Positions 27,944 to 36,217 of a stretch of 48,154 nucleotides of DNA are shown here, piece after piece; the first letter of the stretch is position 1; each line of letters opens with the position of its first letter. This stretch comes from Acidobacteriota bacterium. GTDB taxonomy: Bacteria > Acidobacteriota > Blastocatellia > UBA7656. The translations under genes were made by a program, and so were the position numbers. Under the pieces are notes generated by a model, which searched no databases, was not told the origin of the DNA, and worked only from the letters and a program-made list of their open reading frames with translations. The DNA lies in NCBI GenBank assembly GCA_016201275.1, contig JACQDB010000075.1, positions 1 through 48,154 of the forward strand. Reading direction: 5' to 3'.

Positions 27944-29094
27944 ATTCTGAAATTCTCTCCTAAATAAACTCGTCGTACTTCTTCGTCTTGTGTCAGCGCA
28001 TCGGGTGTTCCGGCTCTGAAAATCTGTCCTTCGTTGATTATATACGCTCTGTCTGTAATAGCCAGCGTTTCTCTGACGTTGTGATCCGTAATCAACACGC
28101 CGATGCCACGTTGACGAAGCTTTTGCAGTATTTTTTGTATATCAATGACGGCTATCGGGTCAATGCCGGCGAAAGGTTCATCCAGCAGAATAAAGCGCGG
28201 TTCAATGACCAGACAACGGGCGATCTCGGTGCGGCGGCGCTCCCCACCGGAAAGCTGATAGGCCTTGGTGTGGCGCACATATTCAATGTCCAGTTCATCG
28301 AGCAAGGATTCCAATTGGTGTTCGCGTTGGCGTCTGGAAAGCGACAGGGTCTGCAACACTAATAGAATATTTTCTTCGACCGTCAGTTTGCGAAAAACCG
28401 AAGCTTCTTGCGGCAGATAGCTGATGCCGTGGCGCGCTCGCAGGTACATGGGCAAACGCGAAATGTCTTTGGTGTCGAGAAAAATTTTTCCTTTGTCGGG
28501 TTTTTCCAAACCGACGATCATATAAAAGATGGTGGTTTTTCCCGCTCCGTTTGGCCCTAACAGGCCGACGATCTCCCCCTGTTTAATGTCCAGCGACACC
28601 TGATGCACGACGGTGCGTTTGCGATACGACTTTCGCAAGCCTTCGGCCCCCAGGACGCTGATGGTCTTCGGCGTCAGCGCCTTGCCGTTGGTGCTTGACA
28701 ACGCCAACGGGGTGCCGTGGTTGCCCGACGAGGGCGACGATTCATTCGCCGTTTGTCGCCTTGGTTGGTTGACGATTTTCGCTGCCTGATTCATAGGCTC
28801 GTTGAGGGACTCGCGCCGCGATTCAGGGTTGAATGGAACCGGCGAAGTCCGCGCCGTTGATTGCTGGTTGCGCGACTGCTCTTGGGCTTGCAGGGCAATG
28901 CCTGAGGCGAGGGTTTGCCTTGGCTCAAGCGCGGTGGTGAGACTGGGCGTATGCCGCTTTGCGGTCGCCTCTTGAGCAATGGGCAGGTCGGCGGAATCGT
29001 GAGAAAAGAGCCGGACTGCCGGCATTTTGCGAACTGAAGAATCAACGACGGACATAGTTTTATGGCCTTTTTTTACAGCTTTTCGCTTCTTCAC
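27940..29094 (-). CDS. lptB: LPS export ABC transporter ATPase LptB with a long N-terminal extension
   Basis: The C-terminal 240 residues are a complete Lpt[21 protein letters not shown], Walker [10 protein letters not shown], signature [13 protein letters not shown], Walker [25 protein letters not shown] and the typical ending [12 protein letters not shown]. It powers transport of lipopolysaccharide to the outer membrane with LptFG and LptC. Before it lie about 140 residues rich in Ser, Gln, Asn and Pro, probably disordered, which E. coli LptB lacks. The start is GTG at 29094, 6 bases after the upstream stop; ATG at 29055 (MSVVDSS) is an alternative that still keeps most of the extension. 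Confidence 0.95.
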   Translation of the reverse strand: MKKRKAVKKGHKTMSVVDSSVRKMPAVRLFSHDSADLPIAQEATAKRHTPSLTTALEPRQTLASGIALQAQEQSRNQQSTARTSPVPFNPESRRESLNEPMNQAAKIVNQPRRQTANESSPSSGNHGTPLALSSTNGKALTPKTISVLGAEGLRKSYRKRTVVHQVSLDIKQGEIVGLLGPNGAGKTTIFYMIVGLEKPDKGKIFLDTKDISRLPMYLRARHGISYLPQEASVFRKLTVEENILLVLQTLSLSRRQREHQLESLLDELDIEYVRHTKAYQLSGGERRRTEIARCLVIEPRFILLDEPFAGIDPIAVIDIQKILQKLRQRGIGVLITDHNVRETLAITDRAYIINEGQIFRAGTPDALTQDEEVRRVYLGENFRM

Positions 29095-29100
29095 GGTAAT

Positions 29101-31569
29101 CTATTTTTTGGTTAGCCTATGAGTTGATTTCACGCGCCCAGTGCCTTGCCGGTTTTCAACCACGACCTTATCATTGCGACTATAGAAAGTCAATTGAGCG
29201 CCCATGGTCGTGCCTTTTTCGGCATCTTCGACGCGTGCGTTTTTGCCGCTTAACACGGCGCGCCCGTCTTCCGAAGTATAAATTAATTGGTCGCCGGTTC
29301 CGCGCCTGCCGGGTTGCGCCAGCGCGACGTTGCCGACCGCAGTCAGGTGATCTACTTCATTCGACTCCTTCATCAAATACACATCCACCACTGCCGCTTC
29401 GATGTTGTCTGTGCCTTGTCGCGCCTTCACGTTGCCATCGTAATGCACGAGGCGCTCGGTGTCGGAATAAGTCATGCGGTCAGCCGTAGCAAACCCCGGC
29501 ACGACTTCGCTCTGCTTCTGGTCGGTAGTTGTTTTCACTTGATAGAGCGCGCTTTCTACCTTGCCAGTGGCAATCATCTTCTTATCGTTTTGAAACAGTT
29601 CTATGCGGTCGGCCTTGACGAAATTATCATCCTGCCAGCCGCGTGCATTGCCTGTATAAATCGCTACGCCGTCGGCATTGCGCGCATCGCCTTTTTCAGC
29701 GGTGATGAAGATCGGCGATTTGGTGTTCTTGAACGGCGTCGCCTCGTTGGTGGTGGCGCGGCTGTAATAAGTCGTCCGCACATCGCCGCGTGCGTGCGAT
29801 TCATCTTGGCGGTGGTCGTAATCTATCTCGTCGGCCTGGGTGCGCGCTTTGGCGTCCCATACCATAGGGCGTTTGCCGCGCAGCATCAAATATTCGCTCT
29901 GGCCTTTGTAGGTAGCGGCTTCGGCTACGGCGTTGCGGTCGCCTTCGTTGTATTTGAAATCGCCCTGTTGCACCAAGGTGTCCACATCCTGCGACTCGGG
30001 TATAAATTCCGCCGTCAGCAGTTTGCTGGTGGTCACACGCGGCGGATGAGCATTGGCCACGGTCGCTTCGATTTCGACTTTGACGCCGCCCGTCGCGTTG
30101 AAGGTCTTGACCTGATTGTTGGTTGGGAAAAAATCGGCGGTCATCTGCGGCGCGTGAATGGTCTTTTTATCCGCGCCTTTTTCAGCGCGCACCGGCGTCA
30201 CTTTCATCACCGCGTTTTCATTGGCCTGCGCGAAGGCGAGGTATTGACCATCAGGATAAAAATTCATGACCACTTGAGTGGCGCTCAATTCGCGTTCGGT
30301 CGGATTGAGTTTTTCATCCTGCGGTTTCGGCGGATGGATTTGCAGATTGGCGTTGCCGTTGGCGGTGATGGTGTTGATGGCGCTGCCGCTTTCGGTGGGC
30401 GAAAAGACGGCTTCGATGGTCGTGGCGCGAGCTTCTTTCACGGATGGCGAGCCTAACGATTGCACATAGGCTTCGCCATTGGCGATGGCGCGTGTCAGGC
30501 GCTGGTCATCGAAGAAAAAATCCATGTCGGTGGATTTGATTTCGGCCTTGTCGGTCTGTTTCAAATAGGCATTGCCACGCGCTTCGATGCGCTCGAATTT
30601 ATTCGCTTCGGTCAGCACGCCCAACATATCGTTGGCGCGCATTTCATCAGAGCCTTGCGTGACGATGACGTTATGGTTGAGCGTCACGCGATGTTCTTTT
30701 TTGTCAAAGAGGGCGGTGGCGGCGCGTATGCGCGTAGGCAATTTAGCCACCGGCAGAGCGCTCTTCGGCTTGCCGTCACTTGCCACATTAAGGCCGGTTT
30801 TATTGGCTTTTTTTGCTGCTTTGTCGGTTGCCGGAGGGTTGGCTTGAGCGCTGACCGCAGCCTGTCGGCGACGTTCCTGTTTGCGTGCGCGCTTGGCGGC
30901 TTTGCGGGCGGCGCGCTGTTCCGTGGTTTCGTTGTCGTTGTTGACTTGGGCTTTAGCGTTGGTTTGGTTGGCGGCGTTTTTGCTGGCGGCGGTTTCGGGT
31001 TTGACGGTCAAATCCACATCGTTGAGCAGGTGAACGCGCTCGTCCGGAATTTCGATCAACATTCCGGTAGCGTGGCCGGAAATCGTCGGGCTGTCGAATT
31101 CGACAGGCTCTTTGGTATCAATGATATTTTTTTCGTGGCTGTAATGCAGGTAGCTGGTTTTGAGCGTGCCGTTTTCGGTGGTCTGCACGACGACGTTTTG
31201 AATGAACTCGGCATCCAGAGTGTTGAGGTTGGCGGTGTCGCTGACTTTAGCGCGGTCTGCGGTGATCGAATCGTTGCGGTCGCCCTCTGCGCCGTAAGAT
31301 TCCAGCTTGACCTGTTCAAGTTCGTGCGTGCCGTCCGAATAAGCTTTATCCACGCCCGCCGTCAACACGAAGCGCACCCGCCCATCGGTTTCGTGAGCGT
31401 AGCGTGTGTTGTTGAAGATGGCCACGATGGTGCCCTGCAATTTCGATTCCACCGGGCTATTGTCAATCGGCTTGCGCTTCTTGACCAGATAAACGCCTAG
31501 CGACACCGCCACGGCAAGGAAGACCACGACGGCAAGAATTTTTCCAACAGAGACCAACCTGATTTTCAT
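29101..31569 (-). CDS. LptC-LptA (OstA-like) LPS transport protein, fused
   Basis: The 822-residue protein has one N-terminal membrane helix (about 10-28). An LptC-like periplasmic beta-jellyroll follows (GTIVAIFNNTRYAHETDGRV ... FDSPTISGHATGMLIEIPDE), then a basic linker (KAAKRARKQERRRQ). Several LptA/OstA-like repeats complete it (TLNHNVIVTQGSDEMRANDM, and ARGNAYLKQTD / VYTGNARGWQDDNFVKADRIELF near the end). It should form the periplasmic bridge carrying LPS from LptBFG to the outer membrane. The order lptC/A-lptB-rpoN is the standard one. ATG 31569 is preferred over the GTG just before it. Confidence 0.88.
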   Translation of the reverse strand: MKIRLVSVGKILAVVVFLAVAVSLGVYLVKKRKPIDNSPVESKLQGTIVAIFNNTRYAHETDGRVRFVLTAGVDKAYSDGTHELEQVKLESYGAEGDRNDSITADRAKVSDTANLNTLDAEFIQNVVVQTTENGTLKTSYLHYSHEKNIIDTKEPVEFDSPTISGHATGMLIEIPDERVHLLNDVDLTVKPETAASKNAANQTNAKAQVNNDNETTEQRAARKAAKRARKQERRRQAAVSAQANPPATDKAAKKANKTGLNVASDGKPKSALPVAKLPTRIRAATALFDKKEHRVTLNHNVIVTQGSDEMRANDMLGVLTEANKFERIEARGNAYLKQTDKAEIKSTDMDFFFDDQRLTRAIANGEAYVQSLGSPSVKEARATTIEAVFSPTESGSAINTITANGNANLQIHPPKPQDEKLNPTERELSATQVVMNFYPDGQYLAFAQANENAVMKVTPVRAEKGADKKTIHAPQMTADFFPTNNQVKTFNATGGVKVEIEATVANAHPPRVTTSKLLTAEFIPESQDVDTLVQQGDFKYNEGDRNAVAEAATYKGQSEYLMLRGKRPMVWDAKARTQADEIDYDHRQDESHARGDVRTTYYSRATTNEATPFKNTKSPIFITAEKGDARNADGVAIYTGNARGWQDDNFVKADRIELFQNDKKMIATGKVESALYQVKTTTDQKQSEVVPGFATADRMTYSDTERLVHYDGNVKARQGTDNIEAAVVDVYLMKESNEVDHLTAVGNVALAQPGRRGTGDQLIYTSEDGRAVLSGKNARVEDAEKGTTMGAQLTFYSRNDKVVVENRQGTGRVKSTHRLTKK

Positions 31570-31655
31570 CACCGGAGATTGTTACACACAGGCCGCGTCG
31601 CTTGCCAGTAGCGGTTTGTCTGTGGGACAGGCTTGACAGTTGGTTTACGGAATCA

Positions 31656-32138
31656 TTATTCCTGTGTCAGCCAGATTTCCCAGAATTCCAAATTAGCTTT
31701 GGGGTTATAGCGTCTGATTTCTTCCAAAGTTTTGAGGCGTTCGTTTTCAGTGATTGGATGGGTTTCAAGAGCCGCTGGATTCTCGCGGCCTTTGGCAATC
31801 ATGAAGATGCTTTCTAAGGCTTTCCCAAATCCTTGAAGGCTATCGGCGATCAATTGGGCATTCCAACTGGCTTGACCATTCATTGCGGTATATACCGATA
31901 ACTCATTAGTGGAAACATCAATGAAAATGGGGTCGCCGCTGCCATCTTCATAAGCGATGACAATCCAGCTTGTTCTCCAATCGCCGTTTTTATTTCCTGT
32001 CAACGGGGTGCAGTCTGGGTGAATGGCGTACCCAAGTTGAGCTTCATCCAGTTGCTCTGGCGAATAAATATGAACCGTCACATATCCGAGGGATACGGAT
32101 TGAAAAGGAACTGTTCTCAAGGCTGCTTCGATATTCAT
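31656..32138 (-). CDS. SMI1/KNR4 (SUKH)-like protein
   Basis: The 160-residue protein contains the SUKH-like core YAIHPDCTPLTGNKNGDWRT, SWIVIAYEDGSGDPIFIDVS and YTAMNGQASWNAQLIADSLQ. Small SUKH proteins are often immunity factors against nuclease or deaminase toxins, but many are orphans with unknown roles. No toxin gene is adjacent. The start lies 3 bases after the glycosyltransferase stop, with GAAGGTGAGG as ribosome site, so it is the last gene of the polysaccharide operon. Confidence 0.72.
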   Translation of the reverse strand: MNIEAALRTVPFQSVSLGYVTVHIYSPEQLDEAQLGYAIHPDCTPLTGNKNGDWRTSWIVIAYEDGSGDPIFIDVSTNELSVYTAMNGQASWNAQLIADSLQGFGKALESIFMIAKGRENPAALETHPITENERLKTLEEIRRYNPKANLEFWEIWLTQE

Positions 32139-32141
32139 GCC

Positions 32142-33950
32142 TCACCTTCCTTCCAGCGTATCGAACACGCGGGCGGCGTTGTGCTGCCAAGTGTAATTTT
32201 CGACAACCGTTTTTCTTGCCGCCGCGCCCAGACAATGGCGCAGGACTTCGTCATTCGCCAGTCTGTCAATGGCTTGCGCCAAACTATCGGCATCGCCCGA
32301 TTCCACCAGCAAACCATTTTCCTTATCGGCAATGACCTCGGTCATCTGCCCCAAGCGACTGGCTACGACAGGCCGCGCCATCGCCAGATACTCAAACAGT
32401 TTCGTCGGTGAGCCGAAAAATTCGCTGCCATCGCTGGCTGCAACGTGCGGCGCAACCAGTATGTCGCAGGCGTCCAGATAAGCCGCTACTTTGTCGTACG
32501 CGATGCGCCCCGTGAAGGTCGCACGTTCTTTTGCAGAAATGAATTTCGCTTCGCTGATGGCGCGTTCGTCGCCATCGCCTAAGAAAAGAAAGTGACAATT
32601 CGATTGCACCTTCAAAGCGGCTTCGGCCAGCACTGGCGCGCCGTGCCAGGGGCCAAAGGTGCCTAAAAATCCGACGACGATTTTTTCTTCGATGCCGAGT
32701 TGTTGGCGGATTGCTGCGCCGCCGCAACCCTTATGAAATTTTTCGGTATCAACGCCATTCGGATTGACGATGATTTTATTTGCCGCAACGCCTGCGCCGA
32801 TGAGATTGTCGCGCTCGACTGTGGAAACCGTGAAGATGAAATCGGCGGCGCGTTGATTCAAACGCTCGAAGCGTTCGAGCAAGGCGAGTTGCCCCACGGG
32901 GTCCCAACTGCGGCTCACCCAGACCTCCGAACCGTTGAACTCAAGCGCCAGCGGTAAGCCCGTGAATACCGACAACACCACGCCCGTCCAATTGAAACGA
33001 CTGTAGCGTTGATAAATAAAATCATATTTTTCATCTGCATCATGGTGCAGCCAACGGAGGCTTTTCGCCGTGAATACGAGATTATTCCATAACTCGAAAA
33101 GCGCTCGCGTCGCGCTGACACGAGCCGACGGTTTGATAGCATAAGGCGCATTCTCAAGCGTCGCAGTTGATTGCCGTTTAAGGTCAACTTGCGCCTGCTC
33201 ACTGGAAATTGTTGGTGTGCCGCTGACGACAAATTGCAGACGATGGCCAGCGGCTTGCGCGCCGCCGGTGAATCCGGCAACGTGCGTCATCAGTCCGCCT
33301 TCTTTGGCGCTGGTCAACGTGGCGCGAATGTAGAGCGCGGTTTGCGACACCTTGGAGAGCGAAGGAGTGAGGGAGTGAGGGAGTGATGGAGAAAGGGAGA
33401 AAGGGAGACGGGGAGACGGGGAGATTTCTGCATGGTTGTTGGCTTCAACGGTTTTGGCTTTGAGGGGTTGAGAATTGCTGTTTTGTGACTGCGCGTTGAG
33501 GCGTCGCAGGGAATTTCTAAACCGCAGAGCGAAGCCGAAAAACACCGTCAGCAGCCACGATAACGGAATGATGACGGCATAGCCGAACAGCAATTCCAGA
33601 GCCAGTCGCGGCGCTTCGAGGGCGAAGACGGAAAATCTTGAACGCGCAATCAGTTGGCCTTGGCGGTCGCCGAAGACGAGGCGATGCGCTCCGGTCAATG
33701 CGCCAAACAATAGCATCGAACCCCGCGAACTTTGTAAATCAATATCGTTGGTGAAGAGCGCAAACGTCTGAGGCCGGAGGGCGCGCACGCTGGTTAGCGC
33801 CTCGCGTTTTGAACTCCATTTCAAATCGGCTTTGTTGAGAAGGCGAATGGTTTGATGAGGGAAATGCGGCGCTGCCCAAGCCCGCGCCGCGCCTTCGTTG
33901 CCCGATAAATCTAAGAGTAAAACCAGAGGTTCATTCGCGGATTCATTCAT
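32142..33950 (-). CDS. GT4-family glycosyltransferase with N-terminal extension and repeat-derived insert
   Basis: The 602-residue protein has an N-terminal domain of about 110 residues (LLLDLSGNEGAARAWAAPHF ... LFGALTGAHRLVFGD) and a hydrophobic hairpin (about 112-145). A low-complexity Ser/Pro/Leu segment (about 175-200) is encoded by octamer repeats. The GT-B fold follows: HVAGFTGGAQAAGHRLQFV, YDFIYQRYSRFNWTGVVLS, then KIIVNPNGVDTEKFH, VGFLGTFGPWHGAPVLAEAA and GSPTKLFEYLAMARPVVAS. It should add a sugar to the growing surface polysaccharide. Donor and acceptor cannot be told. Confidence 0.88.
   Translation of the reverse strand: MNESANEPLVLLLDLSGNEGAARAWAAPHFPHQTIRLLNKADLKWSSKREALTSVRALRPQTFALFTNDIDLQSSRGSMLLFGALTGAHRLVFGDRQGQLIARSRFSVFALEAPRLALELLFGYAVIIPLSWLLTVFFGFALRFRNSLRRLNAQSQNSNSQPLKAKTVEANNHAEISPSPRLPFSLSPSLPHSLTPSLSKVSQTALYIRATLTSAKEGGLMTHVAGFTGGAQAAGHRLQFVVSGTPTISSEQAQVDLKRQSTATLENAPYAIKPSARVSATRALFELWNNLVFTAKSLRWLHHDADEKYDFIYQRYSRFNWTGVVLSVFTGLPLALEFNGSEVWVSRSWDPVGQLALLERFERLNQRAADFIFTVSTVERDNLIGAGVAANKIIVNPNGVDTEKFHKGCGGAAIRQQLGIEEKIVVGFLGTFGPWHGAPVLAEAALKVQSNCHFLFLGDGDERAISEAKFISAKERATFTGRIAYDKVAAYLDACDILVAPHVAASDGSEFFGSPTKLFEYLAMARPVVASRLGQMTEVIADKENGLLVESGDADSLAQAIDRLANDEVLRHCLGAAARKTVVENYTWQHNAARVFDTLEGR
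33354..33425 (-). repeat. Octanucleotide repeats in frame inside the glycosyltransferase gene
   Basis: The coding strand reads eight consecutive 8-base units: CTCCCCGT twice, CTCCCTTT twice, CTCCATCA, CTCCCTCA twice and CTCCTTCG. Three octamers equal eight codons, so the peptide repeats loosely as SPSPRLPF / SLSPSLPH / SLTPSLSK and the frame stays open. Confidence 0.9.
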
Positions 33951-33985
33951 TCAAGATTAGAAACGGAAAAGAGATCGTAGCAAAA

Positions 33986-34894
33986 CTATTTCGTCGCCGT
34001 GATGATGAGGTTCCAGCCGAAATGTCGCGCCAGCCATTGCAACATCGGCTCCGGCATCACTCGCCCAATCGCGCCCAGTTCGGCGCGGGTCAATTGATTC
34101 ACTTCAACTTTGCAGTCGCGGAAACGCGCAAACAGTTTGCGGACTTCGCGCCGCGTATAGGCCTTCACCAGAGGTCGCCCGCCGGTCTCCGTGTGTTCCA
34201 CATAACGGCTCATCAATGCGGCAGGCGAAGCGTTCCATAATTCGCCGCGCAGCAAACCACGTTTCAAAATAAGGCCGCCCCAATAATAGAGCGAGGCGCG
34301 ATGATAGACCATCACGATGGCTTTGCCGCCCGGCTTCAAGACGCGATGAATTTCTTGCGCCGCCTGTTCGGTGTTCGGCGTGTGATGAATGACGCCGAAT
34401 GAATAGACCACATCGAAACTCTCATCCGGGAAGTTCAAGTGTTCCGCGTCGCCCAAAAAAAATTCGCCTTGCTGTTCGTAAACCGCAAAGCGTTGACGGG
34501 CGATTTCGATGCTGCGCGGCGTCAGGTCAACGCCTGTGAACAATGCGCTGTTGCGGGCGAATTGCAAAGAGTCTGTTCCCGTGCCGCAACCAATTTCCAA
34601 GACGCGCTTGCCGCTGTACTGCGCGAATCCGATGACCGTTTTCATCCACGGCGCATAAACTTTGTAGCGATATTCTTCGATGGCGTCGAAATAGTCACGG
34701 GTTCCGAATTCCAGTTCTTTGGCGACGTGCGCCCCGCAAGGGTTGGCGCTCCATTGTTGTTGGGCGCGACGTTTGAATTCATCCAACCGTTCATTGTCCG
34801 GCGTCTGGTGTCCGGCGTCTGGCGTCTGGTATTCGGGAGTTGCTTCGTACTCGATGACCAGATTGCCGGGACTCTGTTTGCTGTGCTTGCTCAT
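33986..34894 (-). CDS. Class I SAM-dependent methyltransferase
   Basis: The 302-residue protein has the SAM-binding motif I RVLEIGCGTGTDSLQFARN, the acidic loop GVDLTPRSIEIA, motif II DAEHLNFPDESFDVVYSFGV and IHHTPNTEQAAQEIHRVLKPGG, as in Methyltransf_11 proteins. It sits between flippase and glycosyltransferase genes, so a sugar or lipid-linked glycan is the likely substrate. The N-terminal residues about 13-32 (EYQTPDAGHQTPDNERLDEF) are encoded by heptamer repeats shared with selA. The flippase gene lies upstream with 2 bases between them. Confidence 0.88.
   Translation of the reverse strand: MSKHSKQSPGNLVIEYEATPEYQTPDAGHQTPDNERLDEFKRRAQQQWSANPCGAHVAKELEFGTRDYFDAIEEYRYKVYAPWMKTVIGFAQYSGKRVLEIGCGTGTDSLQFARNSALFTGVDLTPRSIEIARQRFAVYEQQGEFFLGDAEHLNFPDESFDVVYSFGVIHHTPNTEQAAQEIHRVLKPGGKAIVMVYHRASLYYWGGLILKRGLLRGELWNASPAALMSRYVEHTETGGRPLVKAYTRREVRKLFARFRDCKVEVNQLTRAELGAIGRVMPEPMLQWLARHFGWNLIITATK
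34794..34837 (-). repeat. Heptanucleotide repeats in frame inside the methyltransferase gene
   Basis: The coding strand reads ATACCAG, ACGCCAG, ACGCCGG, ACACCAG, ACGCCGG, ACAATGA. It shares an exact run of 17 bases (GACGCCGGACACCAGAC) with the selA insert and encodes the same PDAGHQT peptide. Confidence 0.88.
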
Positions 34895-34896
34895 GA

Positions 34897-36204
34897 TTAC
34901 TTTTCAGTTTGCGTTGCTATCGGCGCTTCCGCTTTCAGACTCTTTCGATAGTAGTAAAGATGCAACAGGTAGTCCAGCAGCATAGTGAACGCGCCCGCCC
35001 ACGCTGCGCCCAGTGTGCCGTAGCGCGGCACAGTGACAAACAAACCGACGATGCTGACAAAGGTGACGACAAGAGCGATGTTGCGAATCGCCGCGCTGTG
35101 ACCACGCGCCGCAAGGAAAGTGTTGTACGGTTGAAAGAGACCTGCGAACAGATTGAACGCTGCAAACGGAACCAGGAGCGGCGCGGAATCGGCGTACTTG
35201 GGAAAGACGTGCGCCAATAAATAGGGGCCAAAGGCCGCCATTGCCAACGATGACGCCAGCAAAATAATGGTGTTCCATTTGGTGATGCGCTCCGGCACGC
35301 GCTTGACGTTGGCGAAAGCGCGAAAGCGCGTGATGGCCAGCGCACGCGCCAGCGTCGAAATCGGATTGGCTAATTTCTGCGCGCGATCATACAGCCCCAG
35401 CAAGGCTATGTCCGCCACAAAATATTTGATCACAAAATTGTCCAGCCGCACCGAAGCCGTCGCCGTGATGCGCGCCAGATACAAGTTCAAACCGTAATGC
35501 CGCGCCTCTTTGAGCGTCGGTCTGATGAATTGTGACGCGCCTTGAAACGCCGGGCGCAATTGCACCAGCGTCAACAAGGCGGCAATGCCGGTCGCCGTCA
35601 AATAGGCTACCAGAGCCGATTTCGCGGTTAAGCGATGCCGTACAGCCAGCACCAGCAGCGCGCTTAAATAAAGCCCCGACAGCGACAGTTGAAAGATGGC
35701 CAGTTGACGTATGCGATTCAACCCCTGACAACTGAGTTCTATCAATAATTGAAACGGCAGAAAAAACGCCAGCGCCGCCGCCGTCATCAATAGCCAGCGC
35801 AAATCGGTGTGAAAAACCAGATCAATCAACGGCGAAGTAGCGGCGATGAACATTGCCAGCAGCGCGCCAATCGCAGCGGCGAAATAGACCAGCGCGCCCA
35901 GCGCCCGCCGCTGGTCTTCCGCATTATGCGCCAGCGCCAGCACCCGCGAACCGGCGGCGAAAATTCCCACTTCAAAAAACAGATTGCTGATCAGTATGAC
36001 GCTTAAACAAAACGCCAGCCGCCCCATTTCCGTCGGCTCCATCCAGCGCAGCAACACCAAACTGACCAGAAGGTTGACCACCATCGCGCCGGTCTGCGCC
36101 GAAAACAGCACGCCGGTTTGCCGTATGGTCTCGCCGAAACGCGGCGCAGCAGTTGGCGCGGCGGGAAGTGAATTGGCGGATAAAGTGTCGGCTTCTGAGT
36201 TCAT
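34897..36204 (-). CDS. Polysaccharide flippase (Wzx/MATE-like)
   Basis: The 435-residue protein has about twelve membrane helices and the polysaccharide-synthesis flippase pattern: ETIRQTGVLFSAQTGAMVVN, LVLLRWMEPTEMGRLAF, then VRLDNFVIKYFVADIALLGLYDRAQKLA and the C-terminal AWAGAFTMLLDYLLHLYYYRKSL. It should move lipid-linked glycan units across the inner membrane. ATG 36204 is preferred; a TTG at 36231 would overlap the asparagine synthase gene by 14 bases. Confidence 0.92.
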   Translation of the reverse strand: MNSEADTLSANSLPAAPTAAPRFGETIRQTGVLFSAQTGAMVVNLLVSLVLLRWMEPTEMGRLAFCLSVILISNLFFEVGIFAAGSRVLALAHNAEDQRRALGALVYFAAAIGALLAMFIAATSPLIDLVFHTDLRWLLMTAAALAFFLPFQLLIELSCQGLNRIRQLAIFQLSLSGLYLSALLVLAVRHRLTAKSALVAYLTATGIAALLTLVQLRPAFQGASQFIRPTLKEARHYGLNLYLARITATASVRLDNFVIKYFVADIALLGLYDRAQKLANPISTLARALAITRFRAFANVKRVPERITKWNTIILLASSLAMAAFGPYLLAHVFPKYADSAPLLVPFAAFNLFAGLFQPYNTFLAARGHSAAIRNIALVVTFVSIVGLFVTVPRYGTLGAAWAGAFTMLLDYLLHLYYYRKSLKAEAPIATQTEK

Positions 36205-36217
36205 TCGTTGATGCCAG

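Noticed and set aside
29287-31500. Two long plus-strand frames (389 and 346 codons) opposite the LPS-transport gene
   Set aside because: They are antisense to a clear LptC/LptA protein with operon context; the translated sequences have no domain pattern.
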